64,000 nucleotides of DNA from Anaerolineae bacterium (GTDB lineage Bacteria; Chloroflexota; Anaerolineae; Aggregatilineales; Phototrophicaceae): positions 124,001 through 188,000 of the forward strand of contig JAJDXR010000070.1 in assembly GCA_022823165.1 (NCBI GenBank). The letters are read 5' to 3'. The position numbers and the translations under genes were made by a program. Under the pieces are notes generated by a model. That model saw nothing but the letters and a program-made list of their open reading frames with translations. It was not told where the DNA came from and ran no database searches. Below are positions 17,745-27,067 of this stretch, piece by piece. Position 1 is the stretch's first letter; every line of letters starts with the position of its first letter.

Positions 17745-20240
17745 CTATGGTCGTTCGGGTTGCGTCGCCGTGTCTTCGTCTGTTTCCGCCGCCAACCGCA
17801 TGGCTTCAGCTTTCACGGCATCGTTCAAGGCGAAATCGCGACTGAAATAGACCGATTCGGGAAAGCGGTAATTCCAGGCGCGATAGAAGCCCGCGCGCTG
17901 AACATCGCGGCTGAGATTGCAATCAAAGCGCACCAGATAGCCGTTGGCCAATCGACCGTCGTTCTCATGTTGAATATGCGCCAATCCCCAGGTGAGGCCG
18001 CGTCCGTCGCCATTATCCGCGAAGGCGTCGGGCAGGTAGGGTCCCGCGGCCACTGGCGGCGCGCTGACTTTGCCGACGACTTCAAAGTTCAAGCCGTCCG
18101 GCGCGTATTGCGCCGTGTTTTTCTCCGGCCCCTCGAGGCTTGTAATCGCCGCTATACCGTCGCGATAGGGATACAAGAATGTCTCATGCCCGCTGTTGGT
18201 CAGCGGGTTCAGCGGCGATTTCACGAAAGGACCGCGTGGGTCATCAGCGACCGCCACACCCCAAGCGACGCCCAGATCGTGGCGATAAGTCCTGCCGAAT
18301 TGCACACCTTTGTAATACAGCCAGATCTGCCCGCGATAGACCAAAACATAGGGGTCGTGCAGCTTGTGTGAATCCCATTCGCCGAAGCTGGCGATGGCGT
18401 CGGCGTCATCGTCCTCGCCGACAAAGTCTCCGCGCCGGCCCGGGCGCAAGAGGGGCTCGTTCAGCTTTGTCCAGGGACCGTCGGCTGAGTCGGCCCAGGC
18501 CATGCCGATCTGGTGAAGCGACCGTTGCTTCCACACACCTTGTATCACCTGATAATATAGATAATACTTGCCGTCGAGGGCCAGAATATCGGGCGTGAAC
18601 ACGGCGCGATCGTCGAATGCGCCTTGCGCGCCGCGGCTGACCGCGAGACCTTGTTCTTCCCAGTGAAGGCCATCCAGCGACCTGGCGTACCAGATATCGG
18701 CCATATCCCAATCCCAGGCCGGGCGTGTTTCGCTAGCCCGCGCGATTCCCTGCCAGGTCAACTTGGTTTGCCGCCGGGTATACCAGACGTAATAGGCGTT
18801 GCCGACCTTGATCACTTTCGAGGGGTCGCGCCGTGTAACGCCGGCTTCCTTGCCTATCCCGCTGATGGCCGAATACCGAAAGGCTGAGAAAAAGTCGCTG
18901 CCCTGATCCTTGTAGACGCCGTAATTGTCATAGACGCGCTCCATAGCCCGGCTGACCGGCCCGGCCGGCCGAGCTTCTGACGGGCGCTCCGGCTCATGGG
19001 CGTAGGTCAACGCTCGCCTGTTGCGCTCGTTTAAGGCGACATCGGCTGAGAAATACACGGCTTCCGGGAAGCGCAAATTGCTGCCGCGAAAGCCTGGTCG
19101 CTCAATGCCGCGCCGCAGGTTGCAGTCAAATCTCACGATATAGGAATTGCCGCGCTTCAGCTCCTCGGTGGCGATATGAGACAGACCCCAGGTAATGCCC
19201 GCGCCCGCTCGCGTATTGCAGTACGAATCGGGCGCGAAGGGTCCGGCGGCCAACGGCGGCAGCGTAACATGAGCGACCACATCGAAATTCAACCCGTCAG
19301 CAGCGTACTGAATCGTATCTTTTTCCGGTCCATCGTGCCCGCAGATCGCGAGCACCCCTTCGCCGTAGGGAAACAGGCAGGTCTCGTGGCCGCTATTGGT
19401 GATGGGATTCAGCGGCGATTTAACAAAGGGACCTTCAGGGCGGTCGGCAATCGCCACGCCCCAGCCGATGCCGCGCGAGTATCGGGTCGTCCAGCCCATC
19501 GGCTGGCCCTTGTAGTAGAGCCAGTACTTGCCGTCGCGGACGAGGATGAAGGGATCGTGTACCTTGTGGCTGTCCCAGTCGCCGTAGCGCGTGACTTCGT
19601 CTGAATCATCATCCCCCAGCCATTGGCCCGGGCTGCCGGGCCGCAAGACCGGCGCCTCAGCGCGCTGCCAGGGACCCCGTGGCGATGGCGCCCAGGACAT
19701 GCCGACAGAGTTGCGCGTTCTCGTTTGATAGGGGTAATCGACCGTTTGGTAGTAAAGGTAGAACTTGTCCCGCGTCATCAGCACATCGGGCGTGAACACC
19801 GAGCGGCCGTCGTAGGCGTCTTTGGGGCCGCGCGGCACGGCCAGACCTTGTTCCACCCAATTGAAGCCGTCTTCCGAGGTCGCGTACCAGATCTCGGCTA
19901 GATCCCAGTCAAAGACGGGCGTATCCCAGGTCTGCTCCCGATGAGGCGGCTTGTTGCTGTGGTCGCGGTCATTGACTGTCTTGCGTCTTGTGTACCAGAC
20001 GTAGTAGAGGCCGTCGATGCGCAGCACGGTCGTCGGATCGCGCCTGGTTACGCCGGCTTCCTTGCCGATTCCGGACAGGCGGCTGTATTTGAAGGTGGTA
20101 TAAAACTCGCTGATCGAATCCTGATAGCGGCCCCATTTGTCGTAAAGCCGATGCGTGGCCGCGCTTAGAGGACGACCCAGCGGTTTGTCCCGAGTCGGTT
20201 CGCCGGGCAGGCGCGGTTTGCTGCCGTCGTTGCGAGTCAT
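17745..20240 (-). CDS. GH117-like glycosidase with two fused catalytic modules
   Basis: An 831-residue protein made of two copies of a five-bladed beta-propeller glycosidase. Module 1 spans about 24-405 and module 2 about 428-815; corresponding motifs are about 400 residues apart. Each carries RRDP (D68 and D472), HDP (D229 and D629) and NSGHE (H285/E286 and H685/E686). These match, from memory, the base Asp, second Asp and acid His/Glu of GH117 neoagarobiose hydrolase, which releases 3,6-anhydro-L-galactose. There is no signal peptide, so it should act in the cytoplasm after import. Single-module GH117 enzymes are about 360-410 residues. A third copy lies at 22103-23329. GH117 is the best call; a related family such as GH43/GH32/GH130 is possible. 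Confidence 0.78.
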   Translation of the reverse strand: MTRNDGSKPRLPGEPTRDKPLGRPLSAATHRLYDKWGRYQDSISEFYTTFKYSRLSGIGKEAGVTRRDPTTVLRIDGLYYVWYTRRKTVNDRDHSNKPPHREQTWDTPVFDWDLAEIWYATSEDGFNWVEQGLAVPRGPKDAYDGRSVFTPDVLMTRDKFYLYYQTVDYPYQTRTRNSVGMSWAPSPRGPWQRAEAPVLRPGSPGQWLGDDDSDEVTRYGDWDSHKVHDPFILVRDGKYWLYYKGQPMGWTTRYSRGIGWGVAIADRPEGPFVKSPLNPITNSGHETCLFPYGEGVLAICGHDGPEKDTIQYAADGLNFDVVAHVTLPPLAAGPFAPDSYCNTRAGAGITWGLSHIATEELKRGNSYIVRFDCNLRRGIERPGFRGSNLRFPEAVYFSADVALNERNRRALTYAHEPERPSEARPAGPVSRAMERVYDNYGVYKDQGSDFFSAFRYSAISGIGKEAGVTRRDPSKVIKVGNAYYVWYTRRQTKLTWQGIARASETRPAWDWDMADIWYARSLDGLHWEEQGLAVSRGAQGAFDDRAVFTPDILALDGKYYLYYQVIQGVWKQRSLHQIGMAWADSADGPWTKLNEPLLRPGRRGDFVGEDDDADAIASFGEWDSHKLHDPYVLVYRGQIWLYYKGVQFGRTYRHDLGVAWGVAVADDPRGPFVKSPLNPLTNSGHETFLYPYRDGIAAITSLEGPEKNTAQYAPDGLNFEVVGKVSAPPVAAGPYLPDAFADNGDGRGLTWGLAHIQHENDGRLANGYLVRFDCNLSRDVQRAGFYRAWNYRFPESVYFSRDFALNDAVKAEAMRLAAETDEDTATQPERP

Positions 20241-20243
20241 CAG

Positions 20244-21818
20244 TCAGGCCTCTTCCAGAATCATGGCGGCGGCTTTCTCGCCGATCATGATGCAGGGCGC
20301 GTTGGTGTTGGCGTTGATGATCCGCGGCATGATCGAGGCGTCGGCGACGCGAAGCCCGCTAATCCCATGTACGCGCAGTCTGTCATCCACTACCGCCAGC
20401 GCATCAACGCCCATCTTGCAGCTTCCGGCCGGATGGTAGATTGTCGTGGCGAAATCGCGGATATAGCCGATCAAGTCCGCGTCCGATGTCACATGCTCAC
20501 CCGGCAGAAATTCGGCGCCGCGATAGCGATCGAAAGCCGCAGCCGAGACAATCTCGCGGCCAATTCTGAGGCCGGCCAAAAGCACCTGCACATCGTCCGT
20601 GTGCTGCAAACAGCCGAAGTCAATCAGTGGCGGCGCCAGCGGGTCCTTGGACTGCAAACGCAGCTCGCCCGCGCTTTTTGTCCCGACCAAACCGGCAAGC
20701 ACGGTGAAGCCGTGGCCCGCAGGCGTCTCAAAGCCATGCCGGATGAACCAGTCAGGCCCGAAGTGATATTGCAATTCCGGCGCCGGGGAATCGGTGTCGA
20801 GCTTGACGAATCCGCCGGCCTCGCCCAGATTTGAGGTCAGCAATCCCAGCTTTCGGCGCTCATAAAGCCGCGCTTGTTCAGGCGAATTTTTGTCAACCAG
20901 GCTGACCGGCTGCAAACAGTGATAGGCGACGGGAACTTGAATATGGTCCATCAAGTTTTGGCCGACGCCGGGCAAATTGGCGCTCAACGGGATCTCAAGC
21001 TCCGCCAGCTGATCAGCCGGTCCTATGCCCGATAGCAGCAGCAATTGCGGCGAGTTGATGGCGCCGCCGCAGAGTATCACCTCGCGATCGGCTCGCGCTA
21101 TTTTGCTCTCGCCCTCATGCCGGTACTCCACGCCGACGCAGCGATCTTGCTCAATCAGCAGGCGCGTGGCGAGAGCGAAGGGCAGGGCTGTGAAGTTATC
21201 GCGTTTCAAGGCTGGATGCAGATAGCCAACCGCGGCGCTATGCCGCTGGCCCCGCCTCTGCGTGACCTGATACAGGCCGAAGCCCGCTTGCACCCCATCA
21301 TTAAAATCAGCATTGTGGCTGTAGCCCAGCTCCAGCGCGGCGGCGACGAAGGCCTTGCTCAGGGGATTGGGATCTTGTGGATCCGCCACGTTGATCGGCC
21401 CGCCCAGGCCATGATGCGCGGACTCGCCGCGCTCCTGATGCTGCATCTTTTTGAAAAAGGGCAGGACGTCGGCGTAGCTCCAGCCCTTGTTGCCCTGCGC
21501 CGCCCAGCGGTCATAATCGGCAGGGTGACCGCGCTGGTAGACCATGGCGTTTATCGAGCTGGTCCCGCCGTAGACCTTGCCGCGCGGGACATATTCGCGG
21601 CGATTGTTGAGGCCAGGCTGCGGCACGGTCTCGTACTCCCAGTCAATATCGCTGTGAAACAAGTCCGAGAAGCGAGCCGGGATATGAATGTTCGGGTCGC
21701 TGTCGGGGCCGCCCGCTTCCAGCAGCAGCACCGAATGGCTCCCGTCTTCACTCAGCCGATACGCGACGGCCGCGCCGGCGGAACCCGCCCCAATGACGAT
21801 ATAGTCGGCGGCAGTCAT
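20244..21818 (-). CDS. GMC-family FAD-dependent oxidoreductase
   Basis: A 524-residue glucose-methanol-choline oxidoreductase. The FAD-binding GAGSAGAAVAYRL is at about 10-22, EAGG at 35-38, the GMC signature region PRGKVYGGTSSINAMVY at about 78-94, and the catalytic His lies in YHPAGSCKMG near 465-475. Choline-dehydrogenase-like members oxidise primary alcohols or hydrated aldehydes. It is the first gene of a two-gene unit with the double GH117-like enzyme (3 bases between). In this island it could oxidise the released sugar, for example anhydrogalactose to its aldonate, since no aldehyde dehydrogenase is present; that is inference. Confidence 0.88.
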   Translation of the reverse strand: MTAADYIVIGAGSAGAAVAYRLSEDGSHSVLLLEAGGPDSDPNIHIPARFSDLFHSDIDWEYETVPQPGLNNRREYVPRGKVYGGTSSINAMVYQRGHPADYDRWAAQGNKGWSYADVLPFFKKMQHQERGESAHHGLGGPINVADPQDPNPLSKAFVAAALELGYSHNADFNDGVQAGFGLYQVTQRRGQRHSAAVGYLHPALKRDNFTALPFALATRLLIEQDRCVGVEYRHEGESKIARADREVILCGGAINSPQLLLLSGIGPADQLAELEIPLSANLPGVGQNLMDHIQVPVAYHCLQPVSLVDKNSPEQARLYERRKLGLLTSNLGEAGGFVKLDTDSPAPELQYHFGPDWFIRHGFETPAGHGFTVLAGLVGTKSAGELRLQSKDPLAPPLIDFGCLQHTDDVQVLLAGLRIGREIVSAAAFDRYRGAEFLPGEHVTSDADLIGYIRDFATTIYHPAGSCKMGVDALAVVDDRLRVHGISGLRVADASIMPRIINANTNAPCIMIGEKAAAMILEEA

Positions 21819-21906
21819 TTCACGGCCTCAGCAGCGAGAGTGACAAAGAACAATCAGGGCGTGTCTATTGTAGTGGATGCGGTTTCCCTTCCGCCCAAAG
21901 AAAAAA

Positions 21907-21931
21907 ACTCTGTGCCCTCTGAGTCTCTGTG
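21907..21931 (-). repeat. Dispersed CACAGAG-rich repeat element, copy 1
   Basis: On the minus strand this 25-base stretch reads CCACAGAGACTCAGAGG followed by GCACAGAG, with a run of T after it. A near-identical copy lies on the plus strand at 47899-47924, also next to a T run. Both copies are intergenic. Short repeats of this type are widespread in bacterial genomes, as far as I recall, with unknown function. Confidence 0.7.
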
Positions 21932-22004
21932 GGGAATTAACCTGCGCCAAGCTCGGCATTTAGGAAATATCCATAAAGATAGGCACTCCCACAATCACAA
22001 CAAT

Positions 22005-22033
22005 TTGACAAGCTAATGTCAATTGTCTACAAT
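22005..22033 (+). promoter_or_regulatory. Promoter of the single GH117-like gene, overlapped by an operator
   Basis: Perfect TTGACA at 22005-22010, 17-base spacer, TACAAT at 22028-22033. The -10 hexamer is the right half of the inverted repeat ATTGTCTACAAT (22022-22033), so a bound repressor would cover it. On the opposite strand another TTGACA (22022 to 22017) with TGTGAT 17 bases away may serve the GMC gene, so this one region could control both directions. Confidence 0.75.
22022..22033. promoter_or_regulatory. Operator site A (ATTGTNNACAAT)
   Basis: ATTGTCTACAAT, a 5-2-5 inverted repeat of the kind bound by FCD-type GntR repressors. Matching sites lie at 28133, 29388 and 34372, each at a promoter of the same island. 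The likely regulator is the GntR protein at 25208-25816. Confidence 0.75.
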
Positions 22034-22102
22034 TTACAGATTGTACAGTTTTGCGCGCAACTTGGCAACGAATGTCAAGGGCGCAGAGACAGTGGAGGCA
22101 TG

Positions 22103-23329
22103 ATGAGCGAAGCAAAGGGCGCATTCCCGGGCAAACTGCCGTTGGAAAAACCGACCGACCGTCCGCTGAGCGCCGCGACCCAGCGCATCTACGACATGTG
22201 GACGCCAAAGCAGGATATCGGCAACCCCTTCTATACAACTTTCCGCTATTCGCCGGTTACCGGCATCGGCAAGGACGAGACCGAATTGTCGGTGTCCCGG
22301 CGGGACCCGTCAAAAGTCTTGAAAATCGGTGATTTGTATTATGTCTGGTATACGCGGCGGCGCACAAAATATATGCCGGTCGGGCGTTTCAATATCGAGC
22401 AAGGCACAGACGAAGTTCCGGTCGTCGATTGGGACCTGGCGGATATTTGTTACGCCACCTCCAAAGACGGCTTCCATTGGGAAGAGCAGGGCATCGCCGT
22501 GCCGCGCGCGCCCAAAGGCAGCTATGGCGACCGCTCGCTTTCCACTCCTGATGTGCTGGTATATGAAGGGCGCTACTACCTCTATTATCAGTGCTTCACC
22601 ACCATGTGGCGCGCCAATGACTGCGTCAATGTCAGCGCTGCCTGGTCAGATTCGCCCGACGGACCCTGGACGCGGCTTGACCGGCCGATTGTGCCGCAAG
22701 GCGAGCCCGGGGATTGGGACAGCTGCGCGATTCACGACCCCTATCCCTTGATCTACAAGGGCAAAATCTGGCTGTATTACAAAGCCTCGCCGGTGGATAA
22801 GTCCCCGGGTAATCTGCGGCTGGCGCAAGGCGTCGCCATTGCTGACGACCCCGCGGGACCCTTCGTCAAGTCGGAGTTGAATCCCGTTACCAACTCGGGG
22901 CATGAAACGGCGCTATGGCCCTACAAGGGCGGGATCGCCGCCTTGCTCATCCAAGATGGACCTGAGAAAGATACCATCCAGTTCGCGCCCGATGGGCTGA
23001 ACTTCGTGCCGAAAGCGCATGTGCAGCATTCGCCGCACGCGCCCGGGCCTTTCTGCTCCGATGCCTTCGCTGATTCTGGCGATGGCCGCGGCATCACCTG
23101 GGGCTTGAGCCATATCATCCCTCAGACGCCAAATACCAATAAGGGTTTGTACATCGTGCGTTTCGATTGCGCGCTCTCCCGCGATGCCGACAGACCGGAG
23201 TTCAAGCGCAGCAATCTGCATTGGCACGAGCCATCCTGGTTCCAGCCCGAACTGCGGTTGTCCGACGACTGGCGCGAGCGCATTCTGGCAGAGCAAGCCA
23301 ACCTGGATACGCCGACTATTGGGGTGTAA
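22103..23329 (+). CDS. GH117-like glycosidase, single module
   Basis: A 408-residue five-bladed propeller glycosidase, the single-module paralogue of the fused gene at 17745-20240. Catalytic candidates are RRDP (D68), HDP (H211-D212) and NSGHE (H267/E268), all conserved. It lacks a signal peptide. I chose the ATG at 22103 because GGAGG (22094-22098) is 4 bases upstream; an ATG at 22100 is only 1 base away, and the open frame reaches back to 22016 over the promoter, which excludes that start. The probable reaction is exo-release of 3,6-anhydro-L-galactose or a related sugar from an imported oligosaccharide. It is transcribed from the operator-controlled promoter at 22005-22033. Confidence 0.8.
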   Translation: MSEAKGAFPGKLPLEKPTDRPLSAATQRIYDMWTPKQDIGNPFYTTFRYSPVTGIGKDETELSVSRRDPSKVLKIGDLYYVWYTRRRTKYMPVGRFNIEQGTDEVPVVDWDLADICYATSKDGFHWEEQGIAVPRAPKGSYGDRSLSTPDVLVYEGRYYLYYQCFTTMWRANDCVNVSAAWSDSPDGPWTRLDRPIVPQGEPGDWDSCAIHDPYPLIYKGKIWLYYKASPVDKSPGNLRLAQGVAIADDPAGPFVKSELNPVTNSGHETALWPYKGGIAALLIQDGPEKDTIQFAPDGLNFVPKAHVQHSPHAPGPFCSDAFADSGDGRGITWGLSHIIPQTPNTNKGLYIVRFDCALSRDADRPEFKRSNLHWHEPSWFQPELRLSDDWRERILAEQANLDTPTIGV

Positions 23330-23335
23330 ACGGTG

Positions 23336-23359
23336 CGCTGAGCCGTGTCAGACTCAGCG
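23336..23359. terminator. Possible bidirectional hairpin between convergent genes
   Basis: CGCTGAG (23336-23342) pairs with CTCAGCG (23353-23359) between the stop of the GH117-like gene and the stop of the SDR gene. There is no T run, so termination here is only a suggestion. Confidence 0.3.
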
Positions 23360-24124
23360 GCCCATCCAGCCGCCGTCCACGACCAGGATCTCGCCGTTGA
23401 CGAAATCTGATGCCGCTGACGCCAGAAATACGATGGGACCCTTGAAGTCGTCGATAGTGCCCCAGCGCCCGGCCGGAATCCGCTCCAGAATGGCGCTATA
23501 GCGCTCTGGGTCGTTCTGCAGCGCCTCGGTGACATCTGTGCGAATATAACCCGGCGCGATGGCGTTGACTTGTACGCCGCGCCCGGCCCACTCATTGGCC
23601 AGCGCCTTGGTCAGTTGGCCGATGCCGCCTTTGCTGGCCGCGTAGCCGGGCACTGTGATGCCGCCCTGAAATGTCAAGAGCGAGGCGGTGAAGACGATCT
23701 TGCCGCTGCCTCGTTCCAGCATGCCTTTGCCAAGTTCCCGGCTGAGAACGAATTGCGAGTTGAGATTGGTCTCGATGATCTTGTCCCAATACTCGTCCGG
23801 GTGACGCTCAGCCGGCTCGCGCAGCACCGTTCCGGCGTTGTTCACCAGAATGTCGATCACGGGATGCTCGGCAGTGACCTGCTTGACAAAACGGTAGAGG
23901 TCGTCCCGGCGCGAAAAGTCGCAGCGGTAGCCGCTGAATGCTCGGCCAAGAGAAGTAATGTCGTTCTCGATGTCGCTGCCGCTTGCTTCCAGGTTGGCGC
24001 TGACCGCGATGATATCGGCGCCGGCTTCGGCCAGGGCATTCGCCATTGCCCGGCCGATGCCGCGGCGCGCGCCGGTCACCAGCGCCGTCTTGCCATCAAG
24101 CCGAAAATTGTCGATTATATTCAT
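23354..24124 (-). CDS. Short-chain dehydrogenase/reductase
   Basis: A 256-residue classical SDR. The cofactor motif TGARRGIGRAMA is at about 17-28, NNAG at about 93-96, and the catalytic Tyr-Lys in YAASKGG at about 159-165; the C-terminus ends VVDGGWMGR, typical of the family. The Arg residues in the glycine motif region allow NADP or NAD. Members of this group include gluconate 5-dehydrogenase and 2-keto-3-deoxy-gluconate dehydrogenase KduD. In this island it is a candidate for the redox steps that interconvert 2-keto-3-deoxy-galactonate and the 2,5-diketo form. It directly abuts the Zn-dehydrogenase gene. Confidence 0.88.
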   Translation of the reverse strand: MNIIDNFRLDGKTALVTGARRGIGRAMANALAEAGADIIAVSANLEASGSDIENDITSLGRAFSGYRCDFSRRDDLYRFVKQVTAEHPVIDILVNNAGTVLREPAERHPDEYWDKIIETNLNSQFVLSRELGKGMLERGSGKIVFTASLLTFQGGITVPGYAASKGGIGQLTKALANEWAGRGVQVNAIAPGYIRTDVTEALQNDPERYSAILERIPAGRWGTIDDFKGPIVFLASAASDFVNGEILVVDGGWMGR

Positions 24125-25141
24125 CTATAACTCCAGCAGAATCTTCATGACTTGCCCGCCTTTGTCCATGTCCTCAAAGCCGGATTGCAACGCCCGCAGC
24201 GGTCGGATATCGGTGATCAGCTCGTCCAAGGGCAAGGCGCCCTGCGCGGCCAATTCGATCGCGGCGCTGAAATCTTGCGACTCGTAGACGCGTACGCCCT
24301 GCAAACGCAATTCTCGCCAGAAGAAGCGGAACAGGTCGATTGTCGGCGGATGGGCGAAAATCGCCACGATAACTGCCAAGCCGCGAGTGCGCAGCAATTC
24401 GGTCATGACGCTGGCGCCGGCCTGCGAGCCAGATACTTCAAAGACGATGTCGGCGCCGGCGCCGCCTGTCGCTTCCATAACCCGTTGGGTCAGGTCGGCG
24501 TCGGTGGGATTGACGGCTGCCAAACCCATGTTTCGCGCCAGCTCGACGCGGAAGGGGTTTATCTCGGATACGAGTACTTCAGCGCCGTAGCGCTTCGCTA
24601 CCAGCGCCACCAGCATGCCGATCGGTCCGCCGCCTAGCACCACTACTTGATCGCCTGGTTTGACGCCCGCCAGGCGAACATCGTGGCAGGCGACCGCCAG
24701 CGGTTCAATCAGCGCGCCATGCTTCAGCGAAAGCTGAGCCGGCAGTCGATGAAGCGTGTAGGCCGGCGCCGTCCAATAACTTTGGAAGGCGCCCGGCGTA
24801 TCAATGCCCAGGAAGTCCAGATTATGGCAAATGTGGCTATGCCCGGCCGCGCAGGCCGGGCAGTCGCCGCAGGGCGCCAGCGGCATGACGACGACCTTGT
24901 CGCCCACCTCATAGTCGGCGACGCCGTCGCCCAACTTATGCACCGTGGCGGACATTTCATGCCCCATGACCAAGGGCATGCGCACACGCGCGTCCATGGC
25001 GCCGTGGTAAATATGCAAATCGGTCCCGCAGATCCCGCAGTGCGAAATCTTTAGCTGCACCTCGCCGCAGGCGGGTTCGACCAATTCGCAGGGTCCATGG
25101 CGAATTCGGCGTTTGCCTTCGTAATAGGCTGCTTGCGTCAT
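24125..25141 (-). CDS. Zinc-dependent alcohol dehydrogenase (MDR family, sorbitol/threonine dehydrogenase-like)
   Basis: A 338-residue medium-chain dehydrogenase. The catalytic-zinc segment CGICGTDLHIYHG is at about 35-47 and GHEM (about 60-63) supplies the next ligand; the structural-zinc lobe CGDCPACAAGHSHIC follows at about 92-106. The Rossmann motif VVLGGGPIGMLVALVAK is at about 167-183. The family oxidises secondary alcohols of sugars and sugar acids. Here it is a candidate for the second oxidoreduction of the deoxy-keto-galactonate stage. It lies between gntR and the SDR in one operon. Confidence 0.88.
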   Translation of the reverse strand: MTQAAYYEGKRRIRHGPCELVEPACGEVQLKISHCGICGTDLHIYHGAMDARVRMPLVMGHEMSATVHKLGDGVADYEVGDKVVVMPLAPCGDCPACAAGHSHICHNLDFLGIDTPGAFQSYWTAPAYTLHRLPAQLSLKHGALIEPLAVACHDVRLAGVKPGDQVVVLGGGPIGMLVALVAKRYGAEVLVSEINPFRVELARNMGLAAVNPTDADLTQRVMEATGGAGADIVFEVSGSQAGASVMTELLRTRGLAVIVAIFAHPPTIDLFRFFWRELRLQGVRVYESQDFSAAIELAAQGALPLDELITDIRPLRALQSGFEDMDKGGQVMKILLEL

Positions 25142-25207
25142 GCCCTTATTCCTTTGCTCGCACAGGTGGCGTCCTGCTCAAAAAAACGACTGCGATTCGC
25201 CTGCGAC

Positions 25208-25816
25208 CTATTGGATGTTGGCCGTCAAGGCGCTGACCGCGGCCGAGCGATCGCCGGCGCGTATGGCGTCCAGGATTCGCTCATGCTCGCGATAGCTGTC
25301 CATAATATCGACCAGGCGATTGTAATGCATCATCATGCGCATGGCTATCGGCTGCCACAGCGCGAACAGGTCTTTGTCATCGTGGCTCTGAATGATCGCC
25401 TGGTGAAAACGCAGATCGTGTTCCGTCAGCGCGTCGACATCATTGAGTTCGCAGGCTCGCCGTATATCCGCGAGAATCTCTTCCCACAATTCGATGTCGG
25501 ACTCGGTGATCTTTTCAAAAATGCTCTCGAGTACAAAGCGCTCGATGGTGCGGCGCAATTCCACCACCAGGGGCCGGACCTCAACGCTGGGATTCTGCGC
25601 CACGCGCACACCTTTGTTCGGCTCGAGCACCAGCAGGCCCTGCTGCGTGAGCTGGCGAAAGGCTTCGCGCACCGGTCCCCGGCTGACGCCAAAGCGCTCG
25701 GAGAGGTCAATCTCGCGCAAGGGATCGCCTGGCTTCAACTTGCTGGAAAGTACATCCTGGCGCAAGCGCGCGGCGATCTGTTCGGGAAGCGTACGATATA
25801 TTTCGGGTGCGGGCAT
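25208..25816 (-). CDS. GntR-family regulator, FCD type; probable repressor of the island
   Basis: A 202-residue regulator. The N-terminal winged helix (about 5-72) has the GntR signature LKPGDPLREIDLSERFGVSRGPVREAFRQL split over about 26-56; the all-helical FCD ligand domain follows (about 80-200) with metal-binding-type residues in DLRFHQAII (about 132-140). FCD regulators usually sense organic or sugar acids and bind sites like TTGTNNACAA. The repeated ATTGTNNACAAT sites in this island fit. The gene sits 93 bases behind oppC and ahead of the two dehydrogenases, so it is probably in the operon it controls. Confidence 0.85.
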   Translation of the reverse strand: MPAPEIYRTLPEQIAARLRQDVLSSKLKPGDPLREIDLSERFGVSRGPVREAFRQLTQQGLLVLEPNKGVRVAQNPSVEVRPLVVELRRTIERFVLESIFEKITESDIELWEEILADIRRACELNDVDALTEHDLRFHQAIIQSHDDKDLFALWQPIAMRMMMHYNRLVDIMDSYREHERILDAIRAGDRSAAVSALTANIQ

Positions 25817-25909
25817 CAGTTCGTCTCTGATTGCTTGGAGTCAACTCAAAGATAGTGTCACTGCGCCAACTCTACCGCGAAGTTTCATTGTTCGCTCGCC
25901 GGGCAATCC

Positions 25910-27055
25910 CTATTGCTTATACGGATCGGCGGCGTCGCGCAGGCCGTCGCCCAGGAAATTGAAAGCCAGTACCGTGACGATGACGAAAAGCCCCGGTATC
26001 AACAGCCAGGGGCTTTGGCTGAGGCTGCGTATATTCTGCGCGTTTTGCAATAGTACGCCCCAACTGACCGCTGGCGGGCGGATGCCGATTTCCAGGAAAC
26101 TCAGCGCGGTCTCGGCCAGAATCATGCCGGGCACTGACAGGCTCAGCACGACGATAAGAAAGCTGGCGAAGGAAGGCAGCAGGTGCTTCACGATGATGTC
26201 GAAATCGCCCATATTGGAAATGCGCGCGGCCATGACAAAATCGGCCTCGCGCAATTCCAGCAGCTTGCCGCGGACGGCGCGCGCCAGGGTCGTCCAGCCC
26301 ACCGTCGCCAGCACGATGGTGATGCCGAAGTACACCTGAATCGAACTCCACTGGGGTGGCAGGGCGGCCGCCAGCGCGATCCACAGAGGGATATGCGGGA
26401 TCGAAATGATAAACTCGATAATGCGCTGGATGACCAGGTCAACCGAGCCGCCGAAGTAGCCGGATATACCGCCGATCAGGCAGCCAAGACAGAAGCTGAT
26501 AACCACGCCAAATACGCCGATGGACAGTGAAATTCGCGCTGCGTGCATCGTGCGCGAATACAGGTCGCGGCCAAGATCGTCTGTACCAAAGGGAAAGTAA
26601 ACCGCCGGTTCATCCACGCCAAGCAAATGGATGTCGGTTTCCCAGATTCCCAGCAGTTTATACGGCTCGCCCTTAACGAAGAACCGCAGATGATATCGCT
26701 GCGAGCGGTCTTCGCTGTAATTGCGCTGCAAGGTATCCATATCCAGTTCTTGTCTGAGATCGTAGATAAAAGGGATCAAATGGAAGTTTCCGTCTTCATC
26801 CACGAAGTACAAGTTATGGGGCGGCGCTTTTGCGTATTTGACATGCCGCCGGTGATGATCGTTGATCGAATAGAATTCGGCGAAGAGCGCAATCGAATAC
26901 AAGAAGAGAATGATGAGCAGCGAAATCATGGCCAGCCGATGCCGCCGAAACTTGCGCCACATCAACTGCCATTGCGAAGCGAGATAGTAGCTGTCGTCAA
27001 ATTGCGCCGAATTCGGCTCGCTCTTGTCTCGTCTCGCCATTAGACGTCGCCACAT
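25910..27055 (-). CDS. oppC: Opp-type ABC importer permease (OppC-like)
   Basis: A 381-residue inner-membrane permease. After a first span (about 38-62) comes a periplasmic stretch of about 110 residues, then five spans with the BPD_transp_1 core. The coupling loop reads ELREADFVMAARISNMGDFDIIVKHLLP at about 265-292, close to the EAA consensus. The N-terminus has the OppC_N pattern (MWRKFRRHRLAMISLLII). Start ATG at 27055 is preceded by GCGGAGAG. It pairs with the OppB-like permease 12 bases upstream. Confidence 0.88.
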   Translation of the reverse strand: MWRRLMARRDKSEPNSAQFDDSYYLASQWQLMWRKFRRHRLAMISLLIILFLYSIALFAEFYSINDHHRRHVKYAKAPPHNLYFVDEDGNFHLIPFIYDLRQELDMDTLQRNYSEDRSQRYHLRFFVKGEPYKLLGIWETDIHLLGVDEPAVYFPFGTDDLGRDLYSRTMHAARISLSIGVFGVVISFCLGCLIGGISGYFGGSVDLVIQRIIEFIISIPHIPLWIALAAALPPQWSSIQVYFGITIVLATVGWTTLARAVRGKLLELREADFVMAARISNMGDFDIIVKHLLPSFASFLIVVLSLSVPGMILAETALSFLEIGIRPPAVSWGVLLQNAQNIRSLSQSPWLLIPGLFVIVTVLAFNFLGDGLRDAADPYKQ

Positions 27056-27067
27056 AATACTCTCCGC

